From Streptomyces wedmorensis (GTDB lineage Bacteria; Actinomycetota; Actinomycetes; Streptomycetales; Streptomycetaceae), in assembly GCF_000716445.1 (NCBI RefSeq), contig NZ_JNWK01000043.1, forward strand, positions 1 through 60,276: a stretch of 60,276 nucleotides of DNA, read 5' to 3'. Position 1 is the first letter of the stretch, and the number at the start of each line of letters is the position of its first letter. Below are positions 17,365 to 25,950 of the stretch, piece after piece. The notes beneath the pieces are model-generated. The model had not been told where the DNA came from and searched no databases. It saw only the letters and a list, made by a program, of their open reading frames with translations. Made by a program: the position numbers and the translations under genes.

Positions 17365-17463
17365 GTTCCGAAAGGTTGCCCCTCTCGCTTTCGGAACTGT
17401 TGCAGGCCCGGTGACGCGTCGTTTACGTTCCTGCCACCCGGTTACGAAAGCCGGATTCGAAAC
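17365..17463. promoter_or_regulatory. Candidate ROK operators between GH98 and the regulator
   Basis: The 341-base divergent gap (17193-17533) holds repeated TTCSGAA-type sites. A perfect inverted repeat GTTCCGAAAG (17365-17374) / CTTTCGGAAC (17388-17397) has a 23-base centre spacing. A looser pair is GTTACGAAAG (17441-17450) / GATTCGAAAC (17454-17463). A further palindrome, GAGTTCGGAAACTC, lies at 17281-17294 next to the GH98 start. Such sites fit a dimeric repressor that controls both directions. The protein that binds them is inferred to be the ROK gene at 17534. Confidence 0.5.
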
Positions 17464-17533
17464 CTCCTTGCCATACCTTCGGGCGGGGCCCTCCCCGGGA
17501 CCCGACCGGAAGGGCTTCCGAAGAGAGCACGCC

Positions 17534-18730
17534 ATGTTCACGTTCGCCTCAGGTGACCGAGCCTCCGGGCGGACGACCACCGTGGCTTGTGCCGCCGCGC
17601 TGCACTCGCTGGGCGAGGCGACGATCAGCGAGCTCGCGAACGTCACCGGACTGTCCCGGCCGACGGTCCGGGACCGACTGGCCGAACTCCCCCACCTCGT
17701 GGAGGTCATCTCGGGGGCCGAGCACGGGGAGTCCCCGACGCCCGTGGGCGGCCGGCCCGCCTCCCGGTTCCGGTTCCGGGGCCGGCACGGCTTCGTGATC
17801 GGCGCCGAGATCGGCAAGCACGACGAGCGGATCCTCGTCAGCGACGTCGCCGGCAGGCTCCTCCACGTGGGCCGTCATCATGACCCCGAACCCCGATCCG
17901 GGCAGGACCGGGTCAGGGCGTTCAGGGGACGACTGGACCGCCTGGTGGCCTCCCTGAAGGCCACCCACGGCGACTGGCTCGGTCTCGGCATCGCGCTCAC
18001 CGGCGGTGTCGGGCCGGACGGGCGGATCAGCTACGCCCCGCACTATCCGGATCTCCAGGGACTGTCCCCCGCGGAGGCCGGGCTGGTCTTCGGGGACGTA
18101 CCGCTCATCGTCGAGCACGACCTGAACGCCGCCGCGATAGCCGAGCACGCCTACGGCGCCGCCCGCGGTGCCGACACGTTCGTCCTGGCCCTGGCCTGGC
18201 ACGAGGTGGCGGCCGGTCTGGTCGTGGAGGGGCGGGTCCAGCGGGGCAGCCGGAACCTGGCCGGGGAGCTCAACCTGATCGACGACGGCCCGGTCGCGCC
18301 CGCGCACTGGGCCGACGTCGAATCGTTCCTGCCGGTCGTGGACGCCGCCGACCGTGGTGACCCGGCCGCGCAGGAGGAGTTGGATGCGTTCGCCGCTCGC
18401 GCCGCGCGCCACATCGCCTACCTGACCCTGGCGGTCGACCCCGAGGTGGTCGTCCTCGGCGGGCCGCTCGCCCACCGGGAAGCTCTCACCGACCGGATCG
18501 CGGCGCGTTTACACACCATGATGCGCAAGGCGTACCCGGTGAAGCTCGCGATCACCGAGAACCAGACGTTCGGCCCGGCGCTCGGCTCCCTGCAGCTCGC
18601 GCTCACGCACGCCTTCCACACCCTGCTCGGCGATCCCGCCTTCCCCGCACGGATCGACATGAGGCCCTTGAAGTCCGGAGCGTACGAGGGCGGCCGGGAC
18701 GGCGTCCGTACAACCGCCGCCGTCTTGTAG
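17534..18730 (+). CDS. ROK-family transcriptional regulator without the zinc motif
   Basis: 398 residues from ATG 17534. A winged helix-turn-helix spans residues about 25-60 (LGEATISELANVTGLSRPTV). The ROK sugar-kinase-like fold follows: GFVIGAEIGKHDERILVSDV, LGIALTGGVGPDGRISYAPH, VEHDLNAAAIAEHAYG and VVVLGGPLAHREALT. The CxCGxxGC zinc motif that most ROK proteins carry is absent, and the sequence RNLAGELNLIDDGPVAPAHW stands in its place. Sugar sensing may differ from that of NagC/XylR-type proteins. It is divergent from GH98-GH36 and directly upstream of the importer and GH29 genes, so it probably represses both units. Confidence 0.88.
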   Translation: MFTFASGDRASGRTTTVACAAALHSLGEATISELANVTGLSRPTVRDRLAELPHLVEVISGAEHGESPTPVGGRPASRFRFRGRHGFVIGAEIGKHDERILVSDVAGRLLHVGRHHDPEPRSGQDRVRAFRGRLDRLVASLKATHGDWLGLGIALTGGVGPDGRISYAPHYPDLQGLSPAEAGLVFGDVPLIVEHDLNAAAIAEHAYGAARGADTFVLALAWHEVAAGLVVEGRVQRGSRNLAGELNLIDDGPVAPAHWADVESFLPVVDAADRGDPAAQEELDAFAARAARHIAYLTLAVDPEVVVLGGPLAHREALTDRIAARLHTMMRKAYPVKLAITENQTFGPALGSLQLALTHAFHTLLGDPAFPARIDMRPLKSGAYEGGRDGVRTTAAVL

Positions 18731-18797
18731 CCGCGCACCCACCGGAACAATCCCGCATTTCCCCTTCCCCCTGAGCAGTACCGAGAGGAACCTCGTC

Positions 18798-20078
18798 ATG
18801 CGCAGAATCCGGAGAATCGCCCTCATCGGAGCCGCGGCACTCACCGTGTCGGCCGTCGTCAGCGGCTGCGCCGGGGACGACGGCACCGACGCCAGCGGCC
18901 ATGTGACGGTCACCTACATGCTGCCGAGCTCCTGGGTGGGCGTCCCCGGCTTCAAGGAGAACGTGCGGGCCTGGGAGCAGAAGACCGGCCACCAGGTCAC
19001 GCTCGCCCCGGTACCGGACGCCAACTACGACGCGCTCGTGCAGGCCCGGATCGCCTCCAAGAACGGCGTCGACATCTTCGCCGGCCAGGACACCGCCAAG
19101 GACAAGGCCGCGATCATGCAGCCGGCCACCGGCCCGTGGGTGCAGCGGCTCAACCCGGACGTTCGCAAGGCGGTCACTTCCCCCGACGGCAAGATCTGGG
19201 GCACGCCCAGTGCCGACGGTCTCAACGCCACCGGCGTCCTCTACAACAAGGACGTCTTCGCCAAGGCCGGCATCACCGCCCCGCCCACCACCCTCGCCGA
19301 GTTCCGGGCCGACCTCGAGAAGGTGAAGAAGTCCGGCGTCACGCCGCTCCACCTGGCCGGCAAGGACGGCTGGACGCTGCTCCAGCACCGCAGCTCGGTC
19401 AACGCGAGCTTCATAGGCGCGGACAAGGACCTGGTCGCCAAGCTCGACGGCAACAAGGTGAAGTGGGCCGACACGCCGGGCTTCGACCAGGAGTACCAGG
19501 CGCTGTCCGACTGGGTGAACGGCGGGCTGACCAACGACGACGCCCTCACGTCGACATACGAGGCCTCCACCGCCGCCCTCGCGAAGGGCAGGGCCGGCGC
19601 GATCATCAACGGCAGTTGGGCGCTCGGGGAGATCGTCAAGTCGAACGCGGACGCGCACATCGGGTTCTTCCTGCTCCCGGCGGCGGACGGCCACAACACC
19701 CTCGGCCTGCAGAAGCCCAACATGCTCAAGGTCGCGAAGTTCTCCAAGGTCGCCCCGCAGGCCCAGGACTTCCTGAACTTCATGATCGCGCAGCCGCAGG
19801 CGCAGTCCTTCCTGGACGCCAACCCCGGTGTGTCCGCGTTCACCGACGTCAAGGCCGCCAAGCCCTCCGGCGGCGTCGCCGACCTGCAGAAGCTCGTCGA
19901 CCAGGGCGGGTCCGTGCTGCCCTTCGACCAGCAGTCGGTGATCCCGCAGCCGCAGGACGACATCATCGCCGCCTACCAGGAGCTGATCGGCAAGCGCGCT
20001 GATGTCGCCGAGTTCGGCGACCGCGTCCAGAAGGCGTGGCAGAGCGCGGGCGCCAAGTCCGGCGCCGCCGGGTTCTGA
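18798..20078 (+). CDS. Sugar ABC transporter substrate-binding lipoprotein
   Basis: 426 residues. A lipoprotein signal ends at VVSGCAGDD (lipobox Cys near residue 29). The mature part is a family 1 extracellular solute-binding protein: VTYMLPSSWVGVPGFKENV, VDIFAGQDTAKDKAA, GVLYNKDVFAKAGITAPPTT and GRAGAIINGSWALGEI. GAGAGG lies before the ATG at 18798. It is the first gene of an operon with two permeases and GH29. Ligand is inferred to be a fucose- and galactose-containing oligosaccharide released by the secreted hydrolases. The operon has no ATPase gene. Confidence 0.92.
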   Translation: MRRIRRIALIGAAALTVSAVVSGCAGDDGTDASGHVTVTYMLPSSWVGVPGFKENVRAWEQKTGHQVTLAPVPDANYDALVQARIASKNGVDIFAGQDTAKDKAAIMQPATGPWVQRLNPDVRKAVTSPDGKIWGTPSADGLNATGVLYNKDVFAKAGITAPPTTLAEFRADLEKVKKSGVTPLHLAGKDGWTLLQHRSSVNASFIGADKDLVAKLDGNKVKWADTPGFDQEYQALSDWVNGGLTNDDALTSTYEASTAALAKGRAGAIINGSWALGEIVKSNADAHIGFFLLPAADGHNTLGLQKPNMLKVAKFSKVAPQAQDFLNFMIAQPQAQSFLDANPGVSAFTDVKAAKPSGGVADLQKLVDQGGSVLPFDQQSVIPQPQDDIIAAYQELIGKRADVAEFGDRVQKAWQSAGAKSGAAGF

Positions 20079-20105
20079 CCCCGCCCGAGATCGGAGACAC
20101 CCAGT

Positions 20106-21083
20106 ATGAGCCTCGCCGCCACCGGACGCAGAGAAGCGTCGCCCGGATCGGGACGGAAGCAGGGACGCGGAGCACATAGGGGAGACGGAGCACGCAAGAG
20201 CTCGGGGCGAGCCGACGGTTCCGGTGTGGTCCGCACCTACCGGTACGCGTTTCTCGTCCCCGCGGTCGCCGTCTTCACCGTCTTCTTCCTGCTGCCTGCC
20301 TTCTTCGGCATGTACCTCTCGCTCACCGACGCTTCGACCTTCGTCCCGGACACACGCTTCATCGGTCTGGACAACTACCGTCTGATGGCCGGCGACAGCT
20401 CAGTGCTGTGGAACGCCACCTGTAGCCAGTTCGCCTACGCCGCCTGCGTGACCGTCGGCAAGACGGTCCTGGGCGTGGCGATCGCCTTCCTCCTCGACCG
20501 CACCTTCCGCGGGGCCAGGTTCCTGCGGGTCGTCGTCTACCTGCCGATCATGTTCTCCACGATCGTGGTCGGCCTGCTCTTCGGCTACATCCTCAAGGCC
20601 GACGGCCCGCTCAACGTCCTCCTGAAGCCCTTCGGGCTCGCGCAGGACTGGTTCGGCAGCTTCGACCTGGCGCTTTACAGCGTCACCGCCGTCGACACCT
20701 GGATGGGCGTCGGCTGGACCGTCGTCCTCGTCCTCGCCGCCCTCCAGGCGGTTCCGGCGGAACTGATCGAGAGCGCCCACCTCGACGGCGCCGGCCCCTG
20801 GCAGGTGGCCCGGCACATCAAGATCCCGTACATCCGGCACGCCATCAATCTGGCAGCGCTGCTCACCTTCATCACCGGAATGAAGGCGTTCGACATGATC
20901 TACGCGACCACGGGCGGCGGCCCCGGTACGGCGACCGAGGTGCTCACCTCGTACGTCTACAAACAGCTCAACACCGGCGCCCTCGGTTACGCCGCCGCCG
21001 TCAACGTCTTCCAGTTCCTCATGATCACCGCCGTCGCCCTGGTGATCAACCGCTTCGTCCGCAGGATGGAGGCGACGGCATGA
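20106..21083 (+). CDS. Sugar ABC transporter permease (MalF-type)
   Basis: 325 residues with a basic, disordered first 40 residues followed by about six membrane segments (first AFLVPAVAVFTVFFLLPAFF). The cytoplasmic EAA loop reads LIESAHLDGAGPWQVARHIK near residues 218-238, where the coupling helix docks on the ATPase. It overlaps the next permease gene by 4 bases (ATGA). It is the first-position permease in the sugar importer of this operon. Confidence 0.93.
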   Translation: MSLAATGRREASPGSGRKQGRGAHRGDGARKSSGRADGSGVVRTYRYAFLVPAVAVFTVFFLLPAFFGMYLSLTDASTFVPDTRFIGLDNYRLMAGDSSVLWNATCSQFAYAACVTVGKTVLGVAIAFLLDRTFRGARFLRVVVYLPIMFSTIVVGLLFGYILKADGPLNVLLKPFGLAQDWFGSFDLALYSVTAVDTWMGVGWTVVLVLAALQAVPAELIESAHLDGAGPWQVARHIKIPYIRHAINLAALLTFITGMKAFDMIYATTGGGPGTATEVLTSYVYKQLNTGALGYAAAVNVFQFLMITAVALVINRFVRRMEATA

Positions 21084-21925
21084 CCCGCCGACCGGCCCGG
21101 CTCCGCGCCCGAAGGCTCCTCGCCTCCTCGGCCACGTACACCCTGGCGGCCCTGGTCGCCCTGGTCTTCCTCGCTCCGCTGTACCTGGTGCTGATCACCA
21201 GCGTGAAGGGGACCGCGGAGTCGGGGACGATGAGCTTCGCGCTCCCCGCCAGCTGGCACTTCGACAACTACCTCACGGTGATCACCACCGGCGACTCGCT
21301 CCAGGCCCTCGGCAACAGCGTCCTGATCGCGGTCGGTGTCACGGGCGGCACGGTCCTGGTGTGCTCGATGGCGGCGTTCGTGATCGCGCGCCGCCCGGGC
21401 CGGGTCACCGGCGGCGTCTACAGCTACCTGCTGACCGGGCTCGTCGCACCGTTCGCGTTCATCCCGGCGATCCGGCTCCTGCAGCAGATCGGTCTGGGCG
21501 GCTCGTACCTCGGCCTCATCCTGACGGACATCGCCGTGCAGATCCCCTTCATCACGCTGACCTACGTCGGGTTCATCCGGCAGCTGCCCCGCGAGATCGA
21601 CGAGGCCGCGCTGCTGGACGGCGCGGGATCCCTGCGGCTGTTCTTCACCGTCATCTTCCCGCTGCTGCGGCCGGTCAGCTTCACCGCGCTGGTCCTGGTC
21701 TTCACCTATGCCTGGAACGAGTTTCAGAACGTGCTCTTCTTGATCCCCGACGCCGATCGGTGGACCCTTCCCATGACGGTGTTCACCTTCCAGACCACGC
21801 ACAGCTTCGACTACGGGCTGGTGTGCGCCAACCTCGTCCTGACCATGCTTCCGGTGGTCGCCGTGTACCTCGTGGCCCAGAAGTACATCGTCAGCGGGAT
21901 GGTCGCGGGAGCGGTGAAGGCATGA
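21080..21925 (+). CDS. Sugar ABC transporter permease (MalG-type)
   Basis: 281 residues with six predicted membrane segments. It opens with a short Arg-rich cytoplasmic end, then YTLAALVALVFLAPLYLVLI. The EAA loop is EIDEAALLDGAGSLRLFFTV near residues 173-193. Coupled to its partner by an ATGA overlap and to the GH29 gene by another at 21922. The pair needs an ATPase encoded elsewhere; in streptomycetes a shared MsiK-type ATPase commonly serves such systems. Confidence 0.94.
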   Translation: MTRRPARLRARRLLASSATYTLAALVALVFLAPLYLVLITSVKGTAESGTMSFALPASWHFDNYLTVITTGDSLQALGNSVLIAVGVTGGTVLVCSMAAFVIARRPGRVTGGVYSYLLTGLVAPFAFIPAIRLLQQIGLGGSYLGLILTDIAVQIPFITLTYVGFIRQLPREIDEAALLDGAGSLRLFFTVIFPLLRPVSFTALVLVFTYAWNEFQNVLFLIPDADRWTLPMTVFTFQTTHSFDYGLVCANLVLTMLPVVAVYLVAQKYIVSGMVAGAVKA

Positions 21926-23256
21926 GCGAGGACCGTTTCGCACGCTCGGCGTGGTTCCGGCACGACCGCTTCGGGATGTTCATCCACTGGGGGCCGTACG
22001 CCGTCCCCGCCCGCGGTGAATGGCTCCGCTCCCACGAACGCGTCCCGCTCGCCGACTACCAGTACGCCGTCGACGGCTTCGGCGCCGAGGACTTCGACCC
22101 GCACACCTGGGCCGAACTCGCCGCCGCGGCCGGCCAGAAGTACGCGGTGCTCACGGCCAAGCACCACGACGGTTTCTGCCTGTTCGACACCGCACTCACC
22201 GACTACGGCAGCATGCACAACGGCATCGGCCGGGACCTGGTCGCCGAGTTCCTGGAGGCGTTCCGCGCCCGCGGCATCAAAGTCGGCCTCTACTTCTCAC
22301 TGCTCGACTGGCGCCACCCCGACTACCCGCACCACGGCGACTGGGCGCACCCCGAGCGCGACAACCCCGCCTTCGCCTCCCACCAGCCCGACCTGGAGTC
22401 CTACCGGGCGTTCCTGCGCGGCCAGGTGAGGGAGCTGTGCACCAACTACGGCAAGCTCGACATCCTGTGGTTCGACTTCTCCTATGAGGGGATGGGCCCG
22501 GAGCAGTGGGGGGCCGCCGACCTCGTGGCGATGGTCCGCGAGCTCCAGCCGGACGTCATCATGGACAACCGTCTGGAGACCAGCGGTGAGGGCATGGGCT
22601 CCATCGTGACCGACGAGCCCACCCCGTACTGCGGGGACTTCGTCTCCCCTGAGCAGGTGATCCCGGTGGAGGGCTTCCACACCCCGGACGGCACCCCGGT
22701 GCCATGGGAAGCGTGCGTCACCCTCAACAACAACTGGGGGTTCTTCGCCGACGACGACCTGTGGAAGTCCCCGGGACAGATGATCACCAAGCTCGTGGAG
22801 TGCGTCGCGAAGGGCGGGAACCTGCTGCTCAACGTCGGCCCCGACGCGCGCGGCACCATCCAGCCCGAGGCCGCCGAACGACTGCGTCGGATCGGCCACT
22901 GGCTGGAGGCCAACGGCGAGTCCGTCTACGGGGCGGGGCCTGCCGGCCTCGGTACGCCCGAGTGGGGCTACTACACACGCTCCGGGTCGACCCTGTACGC
23001 CCACGTCCTGCGGGCCCCGATCGGACCGCTGCCGCTGACCGGTGTGCCGAAGGACGCGATCGAGCGCATCAGCCTGGTCGCCGACGGCCAGGAGCTGAAG
23101 CTCTGTGAGGAGTGGGTCGTGGCCTCGTACCCCGACATCCCCTTCGTGCAGTTCGGCGACGTCGGCCACTTCACGTATCCGCTGCCCGATTCGGTCGACA
23201 CCGTCGTGAGGATCGATCTGAAGGACGACGCCACACCCGCGGAAGGTACCTCGTGA
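21922..23256 (+). CDS. GH29 alpha-L-fucosidase, intracellular
   Basis: 444 residues, no signal peptide. It begins with the family start, AWFRHDRFGMFIHWGPYAVP, followed by YAVLTAKHHDGFCLFDTALT near 72-92 and KVGLYFSLLDWRHPDY. The motif LDILWFDFSYEG holds the likely nucleophile Asp near residue 185. NNNWGFFADDDLWKSPGQMI and GGNLLLNVGPDARGTIQPEA are further family blocks. Cleaves alpha-1,2/3/4-linked L-fucose from imported oligosaccharides. The start overlaps the permease stop (ATGA), so it is translationally coupled. The fucose it frees can enter the pathway encoded at 43798-51859. Confidence 0.93.
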   Translation: MSEDRFARSAWFRHDRFGMFIHWGPYAVPARGEWLRSHERVPLADYQYAVDGFGAEDFDPHTWAELAAAAGQKYAVLTAKHHDGFCLFDTALTDYGSMHNGIGRDLVAEFLEAFRARGIKVGLYFSLLDWRHPDYPHHGDWAHPERDNPAFASHQPDLESYRAFLRGQVRELCTNYGKLDILWFDFSYEGMGPEQWGAADLVAMVRELQPDVIMDNRLETSGEGMGSIVTDEPTPYCGDFVSPEQVIPVEGFHTPDGTPVPWEACVTLNNNWGFFADDDLWKSPGQMITKLVECVAKGGNLLLNVGPDARGTIQPEAAERLRRIGHWLEANGESVYGAGPAGLGTPEWGYYTRSGSTLYAHVLRAPIGPLPLTGVPKDAIERISLVADGQELKLCEEWVVASYPDIPFVQFGDVGHFTYPLPDSVDTVVRIDLKDDATPAEGTS

Positions 23257-23288
23257 AGCTGCTGTGACCCGGGAGGGCGAACCCGGCC

Positions 23289-23331
23289 CCGGCGGGTGCG
23301 CCGGATTCGCTGCTCGCCTCTCACGGCGAGC
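23289..23331. terminator. Two short hairpins between convergent operons
   Basis: Stem CCGGCG/CGCCGG (23289-23294, 23299-23304) and stem GCTCGCC/GGCGAGC (23312-23318, 23325-23331). They lie between the ends of the GH29 gene and the minus-strand phosphodiesterase gene, and could stop transcription from both sides. Confidence 0.5.
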
Positions 23332-23347
23332 CTGCCCGAGAAAGCAC

Positions 23348-24739
23348 TCAGCCCGCGTCGCGAGACCCGCCCGGGGTGCCGGCGAGGCAGGCGAGGAGCA
23401 GCTCCTTGACGTCAGTGGCCCGGTAGCGCTCCCGCATGAGTTCGGGTGCGGAGCAGAGCAGCACGGGTGCGTGGGCGGGGTCGTCGGGGAGGCGGCCGTG
23501 GCTGCCGCGCACGCAGGACGGGTCGGTCGGGACCACGGACATGGTGCCGCGGATGCCGAGTTTCAGCTTGGCCAGGGAGACCGCGGCCCGCGCTATCACC
23601 AGCGGATCGGCGGGGTCGAAGAACAGCTCGGCGGGGTCGTAGCCGGGCTTGCGGTGGATCTCCACGCCCCGGGCGAAGTCCGGGGCGTGCGCGTCGTCCA
23701 GCCAGTAGTAGTACGTGAACCAGCTGTCGGCCGCGGCGACAACGACCAGCTCGCCCGAGCGGGTGTGGTCGAGGCCGTGCTTGGCCTGGGCCTCGCGGTC
23801 CAGGACTTCCTCGACGCCGTCGAGCTCCCGGAGCACCTCCCGGACGCGCGGCACGTCCGCCGGGTCGGCCACGTAGACGTGGGCGATCTGGTGGTCGGCG
23901 ACGGCGAAAGCGCGCGAGGTCCACGGGTCCAGGTACTCCATGCCCTGCTGGCGGTGGACGTTCAGGAGGCCGGCCCGGCGCAGGGCGCGGTTGATGTCGA
24001 CGGGGCGGCTGACCTCGGTGATGCCGTACTCGGAGAGCGCGACGATCGTCGTTCCCCGGGCGAGCGTCTCGGTGAGCAGGGGGGCCAGGGCCGCGTCGAG
24101 CTCGCGGGCGGCCTCGCGGGCCTGGGGCGACTCCGGGCCGTGGCGCTGGAGGTCGTAGTCGAGGTGCGGGACGTAGACGAGGGTCAGGTCCGGGTCGTGC
24201 CGGTCGAGGACGCGGCGGGCGGCGTCGATGATCCAGCGCGAGGACGTGAGGCCCGCCTTGGGCCCCCAGTAGTGGAAGAGGGGGAAGGTGCCCAGTTCCG
24301 CGGTGAGTTCGTCGCGCAGTTCGGGCGGGCGGGTGTAGCAGTCGGGGGACTTGCGGCCGTCGTAGTGGTAGACGGGGCGGGGAGTGACCGTGATGTCGAC
24401 GTCCGCGCCCATCGCGTACCACCAGCAGATGTTCGCCACGGTGAGGCCGGGGCGGGTGCGGCGCGCGGTCTGCCAGACCTTCTCGCCACCGACGAGCCGG
24501 TTGTGCTGACGCCAGAAGGCCACCTCGCCCATGTCGCGGTCGTACCAGCCGTTGCCGACGATGCCGTGCCCGGTGGGCGGTTCGCCGGTCAGGAAGGTCG
24601 ACTGGACCGAGCAGGTGACCGCCGGGAGGACCGTGTCCAGCTGTGCGGCGAAGCCGGTGTCGGCGACGGCGCGGAGGTGGGGCATGTGGGCGAGTACGCG
24701 CGGGGTGAGTCCGACGACATCGAGGACGACGACGCTCAT
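23348..24739 (-). CDS. Ebo-cluster alkaline-phosphatase-type phosphodiesterase
   Basis: 463 residues, cytoplasmic. It matches the nucleotide pyrophosphatase/phosphodiesterase branch of the alkaline phosphatase superfamily. MSVVVLDVVGLTPRVL supplies the first metal Asp, and PAVTCSVQSTFLTGEPPTGH supplies the nucleophile Thr/Ser region near residue 41. YVPHLDYDLQRHGPES gives Asp/His metal ligands near 193-200; TTIVALSEYGITEV and RSGELVVVAA follow. Acts on a phosphoester or phosphodiester of an unknown metabolite. Last gene of the minus-strand Ebo operon; the start overlaps the stop of EboE (ATGA). Family annotated next to EboE in many actinomycetes. Confidence 0.85.
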   Translation of the reverse strand: MSVVVLDVVGLTPRVLAHMPHLRAVADTGFAAQLDTVLPAVTCSVQSTFLTGEPPTGHGIVGNGWYDRDMGEVAFWRQHNRLVGGEKVWQTARRTRPGLTVANICWWYAMGADVDITVTPRPVYHYDGRKSPDCYTRPPELRDELTAELGTFPLFHYWGPKAGLTSSRWIIDAARRVLDRHDPDLTLVYVPHLDYDLQRHGPESPQAREAARELDAALAPLLTETLARGTTIVALSEYGITEVSRPVDINRALRRAGLLNVHRQQGMEYLDPWTSRAFAVADHQIAHVYVADPADVPRVREVLRELDGVEEVLDREAQAKHGLDHTRSGELVVVAAADSWFTYYYWLDDAHAPDFARGVEIHRKPGYDPAELFFDPADPLVIARAAVSLAKLKLGIRGTMSVVPTDPSCVRGSHGRLPDDPAHAPVLLCSAPELMRERYRATDVKELLLACLAGTPGGSRDAG

Positions 24740-25950
24740 GACGAGCTCCTGATCGGGTTCGAGTTCGGGAAGTCGGCCTCTGTCGGCGTGGCCGGGTCGG
24801 TGAGGCCGAGCGCAAGGAGTTCCCGGCGGGTCCAGTCGAGTTCGGCCGCGATGCCCGCTGCCAGCTCCTTCTCGTCACGCGGCGGCTCGGGCAGCACGGA
24901 CCAGGTGTAGGTCTCCACTTCGAGGTGCGTGGTGCGCGGCCGGTCGGGCGTGAGCAGGGTGGCCAAGGTGTCCTTGAGCACCGGCCGGGTACTGGCCAGG
25001 GGCGGCGTGGGATCGGCGTGCACGGGGATGTGGAAGTGGGAGCGCCACGGCGCGTCGTCGCTGAGAGCACCCGCGCCGGTCAGCGCCGCGGGCAGGTCGT
25101 CGACGCCTGGGGCCGGAGTACCCGCCCGGCAGGTCTGGTGGAGGAACCGGGGCTCGTCGAAGGCGCCGAGAGCCCGCCGTACCTCGGGGTCGGCGGGTGT
25201 CTCCGCGTGCAGGGCGCAGGAGACCTGGGCCTTGACCACCCCGATGCCTGCCTGGGCAAGGCGTGCCAGCGCCGTCCCGGGGTCCTCGAAGGCGACGGCG
25301 AGGTGGCAGATGTCCAGGCACACGCCGAAGTGCCCCGGATCCAGGCCCTGGAGGTGCTGGACGGCCTGCGCGGTCGTCTCGACGACGCACCCCGGTTCCG
25401 GTTCGAAGGCGATCCTGATCGTGCGGCCCGTCCTGCGGCGGAGCTCGGCGAGCTCGCGGCCGAGTGCGTCCACGTGCCGTAGGGCACGGTCCTGGTGGTC
25501 CCGGGTCCAGCCGGCGCGCCAGCCGAGCGGGAGCGTGGAGACGCTGCCGGTGGTGACGTCGTCGGGCAGCAGCAACGCGAGAATCCGTGCGAGATTCGCC
25601 GTGTGCTCCCAACGCGCCCGCTCCGACCAGTCGGGACGGTAGACCGTGTGCTTGACCACCGGCTGGTGGAAGCCCTGGTACGGGAAGCCGTTGAGGGTGA
25701 CGACCTCCAGGCCGCGCCGGGTGAGCTCGGCACGCAGCCGGAGCGCCGCATCCGGGTTGGCCGCCAGGTCGGCGGCGACGCGGTGGGCGAGCCAGAGGCC
25801 GATGCCGAGGCGGTCCGCGCCCAGGTGGTCCCGTACGGCGACGGCGTAGGTGTCGAGCTGGGCCAGGATCCCGTGCAGGTCTTCGGCCGGGTGCACGTTG
25901 GTGCAGTAGGCGAGGTGGACGAGGTCGCCGCCGCGATGCCGTAGGCGCAT
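24736..25950 (-). CDS. eboE: Metabolite traffic protein EboE (TIM barrel)
   Basis: 404 residues. The start HLAYCTNVHPAEDLHGILAQ is characteristic of EboE, a divergent sugar-phosphate isomerase-like barrel. Metal-ligand-type positions are seen in IAFEPEPGCVVETTA, HFGVCLDICHLAVAFEDP and VVKAQVSCALH. The Ebo set is known to be needed for moving a scytonemin precursor across the cytoplasmic membrane in cyanobacteria; the chemical role of each protein is unsettled. The gene overlaps the TatD-like gene by one base and the phosphodiesterase gene by four, so the operon is tightly coupled. Confidence 0.85.
   Translation of the reverse strand: MRLRHRGGDLVHLAYCTNVHPAEDLHGILAQLDTYAVAVRDHLGADRLGIGLWLAHRVAADLAANPDAALRLRAELTRRGLEVVTLNGFPYQGFHQPVVKHTVYRPDWSERARWEHTANLARILALLLPDDVTTGSVSTLPLGWRAGWTRDHQDRALRHVDALGRELAELRRRTGRTIRIAFEPEPGCVVETTAQAVQHLQGLDPGHFGVCLDICHLAVAFEDPGTALARLAQAGIGVVKAQVSCALHAETPADPEVRRALGAFDEPRFLHQTCRAGTPAPGVDDLPAALTGAGALSDDAPWRSHFHIPVHADPTPPLASTRPVLKDTLATLLTPDRPRTTHLEVETYTWSVLPEPPRDEKELAAGIAAELDWTRRELLALGLTDPATPTEADFPNSNPIRSSS

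Noticed and set aside
18603..20177. Minus-strand open frame of about 524 codons
   Set aside because: Antisense to the lipoprotein gene with a clear lipobox and binding-protein motifs.
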